Part shown: positions 7,006-16,364 of the stretch, in pieces
Layout: every line of letters starts with the position of its first letter
Position numbering within the stretch: position 1 is the stretch's first letter
Origin: Desulfobacula sp.
GTDB taxonomy: Bacteria > Desulfobacterota > Desulfobacteria > Desulfobacterales > Desulfobacteraceae
Length of the DNA: 34,554 nt
Direction of reading: 5' to 3'
Assembly: GCA_013792075.1 (NCBI GenBank)
Contig: VMSR01000034.1
Location: 1 to 34,554, forward strand
Made by a program: the position numbers and the translations under genes
The notes under the pieces: generated by a model
Seen by the model: only the letters and a program-made list of their open reading frames with translations
Database searches by the model: none
What the model was told of the DNA's origin: nothing

Positions 7006-7761
7006 ATGAAGACTGACCCGGCCATTATCCTAGAAAATGTCTCCTTCTCCTATCATAAACGGCGGATACTTGAAGATGTGACTCTCGGGGTAACAAACAA
7101 AGAATTTGCCAGCATTGTGGGACCCAACGGAGGCGGAAAGACCACCCTTCTCAAATTGATTTTAGGGTTGCTTCAACCGGATACCGGCAAGATCCTTGTC
7201 TTTGGACAACCGCCGGAACAAGCCAGGGAAAAAATCGGGTACATGCCCCAGTTCTCCCACCTGGATATGAATTTTCCGGCAACCGTTCTGGATGTGGTTC
7301 TCATGGGAAGGCTTACCCGAAAAAAACTCTGGTTTTCCAAACAGGACAGACAAATGGCCCGGACTGCCATTGATGAGGTGGATCTGGCAGCCTTTGCCAA
7401 CACCGGCTTTTGTGAATTATCCGGCGGCCAGAAACAACGGGTCCTGATTGCAAGGGCATTGTGCAGCAACCCTTCCATCCTGCTGCTGGATGAACCCACT
7501 GCCAATGTGGACCATGAAACAGAGCTGAACCTTTTTTCCATTCTAAAAAAGCTGAACACGGATATGACCATCCTTTTGGTCTCCCATGACCTGGGCTTTG
7601 TCTCCCAATATGTCAAAAGCGTCATCTGTGTGAACCGGCGGGTGGTCATTCATCCCACTACCCTGATGGACGGCGGCCTCATCAAGGATATTTACAACGA
7701 CGATCTGAAGATGGTTCGCCATGACCACCGTTGCAGCGAAGGAGGCCATTGCCATGATTGA
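7006..7761 (+). CDS. znuC: Zinc-type ABC transporter ATP-binding protein
   Basis: This 251-residue ATPase powers the metal importer. Visible motifs are the Walker A GPNGGGKTT near residue 45, the Q-loop region, the signature LSGGQKQRVLIARAL, the Walker B ILLLDEPT and the switch His in LLVSHD. The C terminus is His/Cys-rich (HDHRCSEGGHCHD), possibly a metal-sensing tail. It starts 14 bp after znuA behind an AAGGAGG and its end overlaps znuB by 8 bp (ATGATTGA), so the two are translationally coupled. Confidence 0.93.
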   Translation: MKTDPAIILENVSFSYHKRRILEDVTLGVTNKEFASIVGPNGGGKTTLLKLILGLLQPDTGKILVFGQPPEQAREKIGYMPQFSHLDMNFPATVLDVVLMGRLTRKKLWFSKQDRQMARTAIDEVDLAAFANTGFCELSGGQKQRVLIARALCSNPSILLLDEPTANVDHETELNLFSILKKLNTDMTILLVSHDLGFVSQYVKSVICVNRRVVIHPTTLMDGGLIKDIYNDDLKMVRHDHRCSEGGHCHD

Positions 7762-8593
7762 GTTTTTCAATGCCCTGGCCGACCCGGACAACCGATTTCT
7801 GCAATTGTCCATGATTATGGGAGGACTTGCTTCCATCTCTTTTGGCATCATCGGCACCTTTGTCACCACCAAACGCATCGGCTACCTGGCCGGAGCCATT
7901 TCCCATTCAGTGTTCGGCGGCATCGGCCTTGCCCTGTATCTTCAGGTAAAAATGGGGATCTCCTGGGCAGACCCCATCCTGGGGGCTGTTCTGGCCGCTG
8001 TCCTGTCGGCCCTTATCGTAGGGTTTGTGAGCATTTATGCAAAAGAGCGGGAAGACACCATCATCGGAACCCTTTGGGCCGTAGGCATGGCCGCCGGTAT
8101 CCTCTTTATTGACAGGACCCCGGGATATTTCAATCTAAGCTCCTATCTATTTGGCGATATTCTGCTGATTTCCACCCGGGATCTGATTTTTGTCGTTTGC
8201 CTGGACCTTTTGGTCGTCGGGTTTTCCCTTCTTTTTTTCAACCGGTTTTTCGGGGTCTGCTTTGACACGGAATTTACACAATTGCGGGGAATCAACACCA
8301 GTTTTTTCTATCTGTTTCTGCTGGTGTTAACGGCTTTGACCGTGGTGCTTCTGGTGCGGATTGTGGGCATCGTCCTGGTCATTGCCCTGCTCACCATTCC
8401 GCCGGCCATCGCCTCCTTTTATGCCCGCCGGCTCTGGCAGATGATGGTCTATTCCATACTTTTCTGCGCCCTTTTTACCTGGGCCGGTCTGGGCGTAAGT
8501 TATTCGTTCAGCCTTTCTTCCGGCCCCACCATTATTGTGCTCAGCGGCGCTGTTTACCTGGTGCTTCTGGTGATCCACAACCAATTTAAATAA
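7754..8593 (+). CDS. znuB: Zinc-type ABC transporter permease
   Basis: A 279-residue polytopic membrane protein of the ABC-3 family with about eight hydrophobic helices and the family stretch RIVGIVLVIALLTIPPA. The start at 7754 is preferred over the earlier in-frame ATG at 7721 because GGAGG lies 9 nt upstream and homologues begin close to MIEFFN-type sequences. It would form the channel for the metal delivered by the upstream binding protein. It is the last gene of this unit; about 100 bp follow before the TetR gene. Confidence 0.92.
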   Translation: MIEFFNALADPDNRFLQLSMIMGGLASISFGIIGTFVTTKRIGYLAGAISHSVFGGIGLALYLQVKMGISWADPILGAVLAAVLSALIVGFVSIYAKEREDTIIGTLWAVGMAAGILFIDRTPGYFNLSSYLFGDILLISTRDLIFVVCLDLLVVGFSLLFFNRFFGVCFDTEFTQLRGINTSFFYLFLLVLTALTVVLLVRIVGIVLVIALLTIPPAIASFYARRLWQMMVYSILFCALFTWAGLGVSYSFSLSSGPTIIVLSGAVYLVLLVIHNQFK

Positions 8594-8637
8594 TACCGTC
8601 CTGCCAAGGACACCTGCAAAGAATTTCAGTTGCTATT

Positions 8638-8668
8638 TTCAAACAAATGTTTTATTCGTTTGTTTGAA
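8638..8668. promoter_or_regulatory. Palindromic operator in front of the TetR gene
   Basis: ttcaaacaaat (8638-8648) and gtttgtttgaa (8658-8668) are inverted arms with one mismatch and a 9-bp centre. A further caaatatttg palindrome (8670-8679) abuts it. A possible -35 TTGCTA (8630-8635) with a poor -10 (8653-8658) overlaps it. Placement 25 bp before the ATG of a TetR regulator fits autorepression and control of the export operon. Confidence 0.65.
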
Positions 8669-8693
8669 ACAAATATTTGAAAAAAGGAATTCC

Positions 8694-9389
8694 ATGCCCA
8701 GGAAAAAACCCCTCCCGACAAAAGAAAGAATTATTGATGTTGCCGGCGATATTTTTGGCAAAAATGGATTCAAAGCGGCAACCATCCGCCAGATAGCCAC
8801 CGCCGCCCAGGCAAACCTTGCTGCCGTCAACTACCATTTCCGGGACAAGGAAGGCCTTTATCGGGCGGTGCTGGAGGATACGTTTTCAAAGGGGTTTCAC
8901 CGTTTTCCCTATCGAAAGAACCCCGAAGAATCCAACGCACCGGACCAACAATTACACTCTTTTATCCGTGCCATGTTCCACCGATTCTTGAACAATGAGG
9001 GATGGGGCGGAATCTCCGGCAGGGGAAAACTCATTGCCCGGGAATTTTTCGAACCCACACCTGCATTTGAACCCATTGTGGACACCTATATAAAACCCCA
9101 CAAAGAGATTCTGGTGTCCATTATTTCAGATTTGTCCCGGGGCAAGGCCGGCATGGACAAGATACTGCCCTGCGCCATAAGTATTATCGGCCAATGTGTT
9201 TATTATACCTTTGCAGCACCCGTCATCCAGCGGATCGCCAAGGAGTTTCTGCCCACACAGGAAAACATTGACCTTCTTGCAGATCATGTTTTCTGGTTTT
9301 CCCTGGGCGGTATTCAACAGATAAACACCCGGCCCGTTGACAAAAAAACACCGATTGTATTGAACACGCTTCAGGAGAAACACCCATGA
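8694..9389 (+). CDS. cecR: TetR-family regulator, CecR (YbiH)-like
   Basis: This 231-residue protein has an N-terminal TetR helix-turn-helix at about residues 8-56 (TIRQIATAAQANLAAVNYHF) and a C-terminal ligand-binding domain resembling the CecR/YbiH type. The ATG at 8694 is chosen because AAAAGGA lies 6 nt upstream; the frame is open to a TTG at 8664, which lies inside the operator. The stop overlaps the next ATG (ATGA). In E. coli, CecR represses itself with the first gene of the ybh exporter and also controls the others, and the same gene order is seen here. It is probably a repressor released by a toxic compound. Confidence 0.85.
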   Translation: MPRKKPLPTKERIIDVAGDIFGKNGFKAATIRQIATAAQANLAAVNYHFRDKEGLYRAVLEDTFSKGFHRFPYRKNPEESNAPDQQLHSFIRAMFHRFLNNEGWGGISGRGKLIAREFFEPTPAFEPIVDTYIKPHKEILVSIISDLSRGKAGMDKILPCAISIIGQCVYYTFAAPVIQRIAKEFLPTQENIDLLADHVFWFSLGGIQQINTRPVDKKTPIVLNTLQEKHP

Positions 9390-10576
9390 AAAAACCATGG
9401 CCCTTTTTAATTGTTGCAATATTGATCCTTCTATCTGCCCTCTCCTGGCATTTGTTTTTCACAAAAGAAAACCGGTCAGACACACTCAGGGTTTCGGGAA
9501 ACATAGAAGTGACCGAAGTGCAATTGGGCTTCAAAATCCCCGGCAGGCTTGAACAAAGACTTGCTGATGAAGGCGACATGGTCTTTCGGGGAGATTTGCT
9601 GGCCCGCATGGAAAACCAGGACCAGAAGATTGGTCTGGGCCTTGCCCAGGCCAATCTTGCCCGGGCAGAATCTGTGCTCGCAGAACTTACGGCAGGAAGC
9701 CGTCCCGAAGAGATACAGCTGGCAAATGCCCGGGTGATTGCGGCCCAGCAAGCGCTTCTGGAACTCACCCGGGGAAGCCGTTCCCAGGAGATTGAATCGG
9801 CCAGATCAGATCTGGACACGGCCTTGGCAGCTTTAAAATCAGCCCAGTCCCAGTTGACCCAGACAAAGGAGGATTACGAACGGTTTTCCATTCTTTTCAA
9901 GAAAAAAAGCGCCACCCAGCGGGATTTTGAACTCTACCGGACCCGGTATGAAATCGCCCAGAATGAGCTGGCCCAGGCAAATTCCAGGGTTAATTCCGCC
10001 CGCCAGGCCCTGTCCCTTCGCAGGGAAGGTCCCAGATCCGAACAGATTGAACGGGCGAGGGCAGTCCTGGGCCAGGTCCAGGCCGAATATGATCTGGTCA
10101 AAGCAGGTCCGAGAAAAGAAAAAATAGACCAGGCACAGGCACTGATTGAACAAGCAGTCCAAACCGTGAACCAGGCAAAACAGCAATTGTCCTATACCGA
10201 ACTTTTTGCCCCCATGGACGGTGTCATCCTGACCCGGTCTGCAGAGCCCGGGGAATATCTGAACCCATCCACCCCGGTTATAACCCTGGGAGATCTTTCC
10301 CGCCCCTGGCTGAGAGCCTTTATCAATGAAACGGATCTGGGCAGGATACACCTCCAGGACAAAGTAGTGGTGACCATTGATTCTTTTCCGGATAAAAAAT
10401 ATGCGGGAATTTTGTCTTTTATCAGCAGCCAGGCGGAATTTACCCCCAAATCGGTCCAGACCTTTGAAGAAAGGGTAAAGCTGATGTTCAGGATAAAGAT
10501 AGACCTGGAAAACCCCCATGGCGAGCTAAAACCCGGAATGCCCGCAGACGCACTTATTGCACTGCCCGTAAATTAA
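9386..10576 (+). CDS. ybhG: HlyD-type membrane fusion protein (YbhG-like)
   Basis: The 396-residue protein has one N-terminal membrane anchor (about 6-24), a first lipoyl-like half near 30-75, a long alpha-helical hairpin (about 80-265) full of Ala, Gln, Arg and Glu with repeated AGSRPEEI / RGSRSQEI / EGPRSEQI / AGPRKEKI motifs, a second lipoyl half (ELFAPMDGVILTR) and a beta-barrel domain. It would link the inner-membrane ABC permeases to an outer-membrane channel or the periplasm. It overlaps the regulator gene by 4 bp and precedes the ATPase gene by 1 bp, so it is in the same operon. Confidence 0.9.
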   Translation: MKKPWPFLIVAILILLSALSWHLFFTKENRSDTLRVSGNIEVTEVQLGFKIPGRLEQRLADEGDMVFRGDLLARMENQDQKIGLGLAQANLARAESVLAELTAGSRPEEIQLANARVIAAQQALLELTRGSRSQEIESARSDLDTALAALKSAQSQLTQTKEDYERFSILFKKKSATQRDFELYRTRYEIAQNELAQANSRVNSARQALSLRREGPRSEQIERARAVLGQVQAEYDLVKAGPRKEKIDQAQALIEQAVQTVNQAKQQLSYTELFAPMDGVILTRSAEPGEYLNPSTPVITLGDLSRPWLRAFINETDLGRIHLQDKVVVTIDSFPDKKYAGILSFISSQAEFTPKSVQTFEERVKLMFRIKIDLENPHGELKPGMPADALIALPVN

Positions 10577-10577
10577 A

Positions 10578-12539
10578 ATGGACCTCCAAACAGTGGAAAG
10601 AAAAGAGTGCTTTGCCATTGAGGCCCGGGACCTGACCAAACACTTTGGCAGCCTTGTTGCCGTGGACAATGTCAATTTTCAGGTCAACAAAGGGGAAATT
10701 TTCGGCATTGTCGGACCCGACGGCGCCGGCAAGACAACCTGTCTGCGCATGCTGGCCAGCATCATGGATCCGGGATCAGGCTTTGCTTCCATAGCGGGTT
10801 TTGATACAAAAACCCAGGCCTCGGACGTAAAAGAGCACCTGGCCTATATGAGCCAGAGATTCGGCCTGTATCCAGATCTGACCGTAGGGGAAAACATTTG
10901 TTTTTATGCCGACCTTTACGGGGTTCCGAAAAAAGGGCGGCAGACACGCATTGCCGATTTGTTAGGATTCAGCCAGATGCAGCCTTTCCAGCAAAGAAAG
11001 GCCCGGGACCTGTCCGGGGGCATGAAGCAGAAGCTTCAACTGATCTGCGCCCTGATCCATACCCCGGAGGTGCTGCTTTTGGATGAGCCCACCAACGGGG
11101 TAGACCCGGTCAGCAGAAGGGATTTCTGGCGGATTCTCTACACGCTTGTCAAACAGGGGGTCTCCATTCTGGTAACAACAGCTTACCTGGATGAAGCGGA
11201 ACGCTGTGACAGAATCGGGCTGTTGGACCAGGGAAAACTGCTGGCCACGGGAACCCCCCGGCAAATCAAAGGATTGCTCAAGGGCCAGGTACTCACCCTC
11301 CGAAGTGAAGATGCAAGAAAGATCAACAAGCTGCTGGGAAAAAAACTGAACGGCCTGATCGTCAATGTCTTCGGGGATACCGTGCATATTGTCTGTCAAC
11401 AGGTTGAGGAAACCCGAAAAAAAGCCCTGGGCCTGATCCAGGAAGCAAATTTACGAATTGATGAAATCAAACAAGCCTTGCCCACCCTGGAAGATGTGTT
11501 TGTGAGCATGATGTCCCAAAAAAATACGCCGGACAATCATCCCCAGATCTTTCACACAGCTGGCCAGGTCTTGTCCGGCAATGCCGTGCAGGTGGAGGGT
11601 CTGACCCGGGTATTCGGCAGTTTTACAGCAGTGGACTCCCTAAGCTTTGAGGTCCCAAAAGGAGAGATTTTCGGATTCCTCGGACCCAATGGTGCCGGAA
11701 AAAGCACCACCATCCGAATGCTCTGCGGACTTCTGACCCCCAGTTCCGGCACAGGAAACGTGGCAGGTTATGATATCAAATCCCAGACCGAACAGATCAA
11801 ACAGCACATCGGGTATATGAGCCAGAAATTTTCTTTGTATGAAGATCTCACGGTGGAAGAAAACATCCACTTTTACGGCGGCATCTACGGCCTTAAGGGC
11901 ACTCTTTTGGACAAAAGGAAAACATGGGCCGTGGACATGGCCGGCCTTCCGGACCATGGCAAAACCCTGACCAAAAATTTAAGTACAGGATACAAACAAC
12001 GGCTTGCCCTTGCCTGTGCCATCCTCCATGAACCCCCCATCCTTTTTTTAGACGAACCCACATCCGGGGTGGACCCCATCAGCCGGCGGCATTTCTGGGA
12101 TCTTATTTACACCATGGCAGACCAGGGAATCACGGTGTTTGTGACCACCCACTACATGGAAGAAGCAGAGTATTGTGACCGGATTGCCTTGATTTATAAG
12201 GGCCGGATGATTGCCATGGGAACCCCCATGGCACTTAAAACCCGCCACATGCATGAACAGATTCTGGATATCCGATGCGATGAACCCCAGGCAATGGCCC
12301 AAACCCTTGCGGACCTGCCGGGTGTAAGGGATGTGTCCTTGTTCGGGGCCGGTCTCCATGTGGTCACCCTGGATGCGGTTTTCGCCCAAAAAAATATCTG
12401 CCAGAAACTTTCCGATCTGAACATTACCGCCTATACCATTGAAAAAATTTTGCCGGGCATGGAAGATGTCTTTATTTCCCTGATCGAAGCGGATGATCGA
12501 AGTCATGGGACCGGCAAAGACAGGGAGCCGCAGACATGA
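10578..12539 (+). CDS. ybhF: Double ABC ATPase of a drug exporter (YbhF-like)
   Basis: At 653 residues this is two complete ABC ATPase domains in one chain. The first has Walker A GPDGAGKTT, signature LSGGMKQKL and Walker B LLLDEPTNGVDP. The second has GPNGAGKST, LSTGYKQRL and LFLDEPTSGVDP. Between them is a linker (about 215-330) of the type that follows ABC-2 exporter ATPases. The Asp in the first Walker A, in place of the usual Asn, is seen in this family. It would drive the two permeases encoded next. Its end overlaps the following ATG by 4 bp. Confidence 0.92.
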   Translation: MDLQTVERKECFAIEARDLTKHFGSLVAVDNVNFQVNKGEIFGIVGPDGAGKTTCLRMLASIMDPGSGFASIAGFDTKTQASDVKEHLAYMSQRFGLYPDLTVGENICFYADLYGVPKKGRQTRIADLLGFSQMQPFQQRKARDLSGGMKQKLQLICALIHTPEVLLLDEPTNGVDPVSRRDFWRILYTLVKQGVSILVTTAYLDEAERCDRIGLLDQGKLLATGTPRQIKGLLKGQVLTLRSEDARKINKLLGKKLNGLIVNVFGDTVHIVCQQVEETRKKALGLIQEANLRIDEIKQALPTLEDVFVSMMSQKNTPDNHPQIFHTAGQVLSGNAVQVEGLTRVFGSFTAVDSLSFEVPKGEIFGFLGPNGAGKSTTIRMLCGLLTPSSGTGNVAGYDIKSQTEQIKQHIGYMSQKFSLYEDLTVEENIHFYGGIYGLKGTLLDKRKTWAVDMAGLPDHGKTLTKNLSTGYKQRLALACAILHEPPILFLDEPTSGVDPISRRHFWDLIYTMADQGITVFVTTHYMEEAEYCDRIALIYKGRMIAMGTPMALKTRHMHEQILDIRCDEPQAMAQTLADLPGVRDVSLFGAGLHVVTLDAVFAQKNICQKLSDLNITAYTIEKILPGMEDVFISLIEADDRSHGTGKDREPQT

Positions 12540-13669
12540 AGCTTCAGCGCCTTTTAGCGGTTGCCAGAAAAGAGTTCATCCATGTGGCAAGGGACTGGCG
12601 CAGCCTTTTTTTATCCCTTGCCATTCCCGTGATCCTGATCATGCTCTTCGGGTATGCCCTGACCCTGGATTTGCGGAAAGTGCCCATGGTGGTCTGGGAC
12701 CAGTCCCAAAGCTCCCAGAGCCGGGATCTTCTGGCCCTGTTTTCAGGCTCCCCCTATTTTTCCATCATTGGCTACTATGACAATTATAAAAACTTGCAGC
12801 TGGACCTGGACAGGGGAAACGCCATGGTCGCCGTTGTGATCCCTTCTGATTTTGCCCAAAAAATCATTGGACAAAAAAAAGTGGCTATCCAGATTATCGG
12901 TGACGGCAGCGATGCCAACACCTCCCGCCTTGCCATGGGGTATGCTGCCACCGTGGGCATGATCTATTCCGCTAATATCACGGCCAGAAAAATGCAGCTT
13001 GCAGGCAGAAAAAATTTGTCGCCCCCGGTGGAAATGGTCAGCCGCTCCTGGTACAACCCGGATCTGCGAAGCCAGAATGTGATCATCCCCGGGATCATCG
13101 CCATTGTCATGGTGGTGATCGCAGCCATGCTCACCTCTGTCACCATTGCCCGGGAATGGGAAACCGGCACCATGGAACAGCTCATCTCAACACCCCTGAA
13201 AGGCCCTGAACTGATTTTCGGCAAGGTGATTCCCTATTTTGTCATCGGCATGGTTGATGTGGCCCTTGCCGTTGCCATGGGCAAATGGCTGTTTGATGTG
13301 CCCATTGTGGGCGCTTCAGGCCTGCTTTTTGCCATGGCCGCCATTTTTCTGACCGGGGCGCTTTTCTGGGGAATGAGCCTGAGCATCATCTTAAAATCCC
13401 AGGTCCTGGCCAACCAGATCGCCATTGTGTCAGGCTATCTTCCCACATTGATCCTAAGCGGTTTTGTCTTTGCCATTGAAAACATGCCCGGCCCCATCCA
13501 GTGCATCACCTATATTGTGCCGGCCCGGTATTTTATTGCGATCCTGCGGGGGATATATCTCAAAGGTATCGGCCTTGAAATTCTCTGGCTGGATGCCTTG
13601 CTGCTTTCGGTTTATGCCCTTGTCATGATTTTTCTGGCCAATCGCAAATTTAAATTCAAACTGGAATAA
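12536..13669 (+). CDS. ybhS: ABC-2 type permease (YbhS-like)
   Basis: A 377-residue ABC-2 permease. It has one N-terminal helix (about 23-43), a large extracytoplasmic domain (to about 170) and then five more helices. The cytoplasmic stretch REWETGTMEQLISTPLKGPELIFGK is the family's conserved EGT(M/I)E coupling region. It is about 30-40 percent similar by eye to the next protein, so the two probably form a heterodimeric channel. Confidence 0.9.
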   Translation: MKLQRLLAVARKEFIHVARDWRSLFLSLAIPVILIMLFGYALTLDLRKVPMVVWDQSQSSQSRDLLALFSGSPYFSIIGYYDNYKNLQLDLDRGNAMVAVVIPSDFAQKIIGQKKVAIQIIGDGSDANTSRLAMGYAATVGMIYSANITARKMQLAGRKNLSPPVEMVSRSWYNPDLRSQNVIIPGIIAIVMVVIAAMLTSVTIAREWETGTMEQLISTPLKGPELIFGKVIPYFVIGMVDVALAVAMGKWLFDVPIVGASGLLFAMAAIFLTGALFWGMSLSIILKSQVLANQIAIVSGYLPTLILSGFVFAIENMPGPIQCITYIVPARYFIAILRGIYLKGIGLEILWLDALLLSVYALVMIFLANRKFKFKLE

Positions 13670-13671
13670 AT

Positions 13672-14799
13672 ATGATCCTTCGCTTAAAACAGATGCTGGT
13701 CAAGGAATTTCTACAAATGCTGCGGGATCCGCGCATGCGGGCAGTCATTTTTGGCATGCCCGTGATCCAGATGGTGATCATGGCCTTTGCCCTGACCACG
13801 GATGTAACCGACATCCGCACGGCCGTGCTGGACATGGACAAAAGCGTCTCCTCCCGGGAGTTGATCAGCGACTTTACGGCTGGCGGTTATTTTCAGATTG
13901 TTCAGGCGGCCGCATCCCAGGGTCAGATTGCAGAACTTCTGGACCAGGCCGTTGTGCGGGCTGTCATTTATATACCCTCAGGATTTGAACAGGCCATTTC
14001 CAAGGGGTCCACTGCCAAGGTCCAGGTATTGACAGACGGAACAGACGCCAATACCACGGCCATTGTCCAGGGATATGCCGGCCGGATCATCCAGGCCTAT
14101 TCCAATAAAAAACTTGAAAATCAGTTGGGGGAAAGGGGAATTACACCTGGGCCCGTCCTGGTGGAGACTGTGGAACGTGCCTGGTACAATGCAAACCAGG
14201 AGAGTAAATACTATTTTGTTCCCTCCCTTATTGCCGTGATGCTCTTTATTTTCAGCCTGCTTCTGACCAGCATCGGCATTGTCAAGGAAAAGGAGATCGG
14301 CACCATTGAGCAGGTCATGGTAACCCCCATCCGGAAAATAGAGTTTATCCTGGGCAAAACCATTCCCTATATGGTCACAGGCTATATCTCCATGACCATC
14401 ATGCTGGTTGTGGCGTTTCTGGTCTTTAACATCCAGGTCAAGGGAAGTCTTGTGCTGCTATATGGGCTTTCAGGCCTCTATTTGTTCGGGAACATGGGCA
14501 TTGCCCTCTTGATCAGCGCCTCTGCTTCCACCCAGCAGCAGGCCATGCTCACCAGTTTTTTGATTTTAATGCCCTGCGTCATGCTGTCCGGGTTCATGTT
14601 TCCCATTAAAAACATGCCGGCCCTGGTCCAGCATGCCACCTATCTGAATCCCATGCGCTGGTATCTTGAAATTCTTCGGGGAATCGTGATGAAAGGCGTT
14701 GGCATACAGGTCCTCTGGCCGGCCATCCTGGGTCAGGCAACCCTGGCCATTGCATTCATATCCCTGGCCTGGGCCCGGTTCAGCAAAACCTTATCCTAG
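13672..14799 (+). CDS. ybhR: ABC-2 type permease (YbhR-like)
   Basis: A 375-residue ABC-2 permease with the same layout as its upstream neighbour: a first helix near 22-42, an extracytoplasmic domain, five C-terminal helices and the coupling stretch KEKEIGTIEQVMVTPI. It starts 2 bp after the preceding stop and is the last gene of the exporter unit. In E. coli the YbhGFSR system exports antibiotics and cations; the substrate here is unknown. Its stop is 19 bp from that of the convergent trmO. Confidence 0.9.
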   Translation: MILRLKQMLVKEFLQMLRDPRMRAVIFGMPVIQMVIMAFALTTDVTDIRTAVLDMDKSVSSRELISDFTAGGYFQIVQAAASQGQIAELLDQAVVRAVIYIPSGFEQAISKGSTAKVQVLTDGTDANTTAIVQGYAGRIIQAYSNKKLENQLGERGITPGPVLVETVERAWYNANQESKYYFVPSLIAVMLFIFSLLLTSIGIVKEKEIGTIEQVMVTPIRKIEFILGKTIPYMVTGYISMTIMLVVAFLVFNIQVKGSLVLLYGLSGLYLFGNMGIALLISASASTQQQAMLTSFLILMPCVMLSGFMFPIKNMPALVQHATYLNPMRWYLEILRGIVMKGVGIQVLWPAILGQATLAIAFISLAWARFSKTLS

Positions 14800-14818
14800 G
14801 ACGCTGCCTGCCGGTTGG

Positions 14819-15298
14819 TTATTTTTCCATAAACCGGTCATCTGATTTCATTGTGGCGGCTTTTTTCTGGGTTTTTTCCAGCCAGCCTGTGGCGGTTACC
14901 TCTTTTATATCAAACTTGGGCACATAGGGTTTGATATCAATAAGGGGGGTGTTGTTAAGGACATCAATGCCGCGAACAAAGATCAAATTTTTATCCCGAC
15001 CGGTGAGTTCCACAATGGACAGTCCGATGGGATTGGGTCTTCTCGGGGCACGGGTAGAAAACAGCCCCCTTTTTTGGGTGTCCAGAAAAGGGGTTACCAG
15101 AAGATCATATCCCGAAGACTTGTGAAAATGATACAATAAGATAATATGGGAAAATCCTTGTATATCTGCCAATCCTGGTTCATATTCCGGGTTGATCACA
15201 AGGGTTCCTTCTATATCCCTGGCACCGGTTGGCTGGATGGGCATGCCTTTTAAATCATTGAACGGGGTTTTGATCACCCCGATGGGAGATATCTGCAT
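14819..15298 (-). CDS. trmO: tRNA m6t6A methyltransferase TrmO (TsaA/YaeB family)
   Basis: The 159-residue protein has the TsaA beta-barrel hallmarks: an N terminus ISPIGVIKTPF, a central GFSHIILLYHFH, and RAPRRPNPIGLSIVEL, which forms the SAM site. The family N6-methylates t6A37 in some tRNAs. The ATG at 15298 is chosen because GAGGAAAA stands about 10 nt upstream and homologues begin there; the frame is open to 15379, but that extension lies within the upstream gene. Length is short because the C-terminal extension found in E. coli TrmO is absent. It overlaps the diguanylate cyclase gene by 44 bp as the last gene of the cobalamin operon. Confidence 0.85.
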   Translation of the reverse strand: MQISPIGVIKTPFNDLKGMPIQPTGARDIEGTLVINPEYEPGLADIQGFSHIILLYHFHKSSGYDLLVTPFLDTQKRGLFSTRAPRRPNPIGLSIVELTGRDKNLIFVRGIDVLNNTPLIDIKPYVPKFDIKEVTATGWLEKTQKKAATMKSDDRFMEK

Positions 15299-16364
15299 GG
15301 CTTGTTTTTTCCTCAAAAAGGGTTGTCCTGTTTCTGCCGTTCTGTTTTGATGCATATAGGGCATGGTCTGCCCTTCCAATGCAGTCGGTCATGGTTCCAA
15401 TGTCAGAAGGGTTGTCAAAATGGGCCACACCAAAGGACATGGTGATGTTCAAAAACTGATCCCCAAGGGTTTTACCGGATCTGTCCACCTGGACAAATTT
15501 GGCGGCCGCTATTTTTTTCCGAATCCGTTCCACAACCCGAACCGCTTCATTGCCGTCTGTTTCATCCAGGATGAATAAAAACTCTTCACCGCCGTACCGG
15601 CCTGCCATATCAAAATATTCCCGCATGGACTCGGAAAGAATCTTCCCCACTTGTTTTAAAACCAGATCCCCCTGGATATGGCCGTAGGTATCATTGACCC
15701 GTTTAAAAAAATCAATATCCCCCATGACAATGCTGGCCGATATCCCCGGTTTCCGTTCAAGCCGTTTTAAAAGCTTTTCCACTTCTTGTTTTATTTTTCG
15801 GGAATTATAAAGCCCTGTAAGGCCGTCATATTCCGCCTGCTGTTTAAATTGGGTTTTTAAAAGGAGGGTGCTCAAAAAATTGCACATGATCTCCACGGTG
15901 CTGACCTCATAATCCTTAACCGAGGCTTCTTTGCCGAAAAAATCCCCCCCGAACAGATAGGCCCCGCCGCAATCCTGGGGAAAAAAAACATACCCCATGA
16001 CATCGCACCCCATGCCCGGAACATTGATATGGGAAACCTTTTTGTTTAAAAAAGCATTGACCTCGTTGACATAGCGTTTGTCCCGGGCATCCAGGAACAA
16101 CCGCAGCTTTCGTCCTTCCTCCAGATCCAGCCGGGAATTTTTGGGATCCAGCACCTTCACCACCTCCAGAATCAGGCGGTCGTTAATAATATTGGTCACC
16201 TTGTACAGCACGCTGATATCAAACATCAGTGTTTTCTGGATAATCTCAAGGGGATAATTAAAGCATTCATCATTGCCGGCATCTGCATCCAGGTCCTTTA
16301 AAAAAACAGATAATTTCCCCAGCCGTTTTAAAATGGTTTTTGCATCGGATTCATGCTTTTTCAT
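15255..16364 (-). CDS. Soluble diguanylate cyclase with N-terminal GAF-like domain
   Basis: The 369-residue protein has no signal peptide or membrane helix. Residues 1 to about 175 look like a GAF-type sensor domain. Residues about 185-345 are a GGDEF domain with an intact GGEEF active-site loop, DGLTGLYNSRKI at its start and MGDIDFFKRVND for Mg/GTP binding. The inhibitory-site position reads EYFD rather than RxxD, so product feedback may be absent. Its ATG overlaps the cbiD stop (ATGA at 16361-16364), so it is translated together with a cobalamin gene. Confidence 0.9.
   Translation of the reverse strand: MKKHESDAKTILKRLGKLSVFLKDLDADAGNDECFNYPLEIIQKTLMFDISVLYKVTNIINDRLILEVVKVLDPKNSRLDLEEGRKLRLFLDARDKRYVNEVNAFLNKKVSHINVPGMGCDVMGYVFFPQDCGGAYLFGGDFFGKEASVKDYEVSTVEIMCNFLSTLLLKTQFKQQAEYDGLTGLYNSRKIKQEVEKLLKRLERKPGISASIVMGDIDFFKRVNDTYGHIQGDLVLKQVGKILSESMREYFDMAGRYGGEEFLFILDETDGNEAVRVVERIRKKIAAAKFVQVDRSGKTLGDQFLNITMSFGVAHFDNPSDIGTMTDCIGRADHALYASKQNGRNRTTLFEEKTSHADISHRGDQNPVQ

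Noticed and set aside
14811-14837. ccggtt/aaccgg inverted repeat between ybhR and trmO as a terminator
   Set aside because: The stem is only 6 bp with a long loop, overlaps the trmO coding end and lacks a T-run on either strand.
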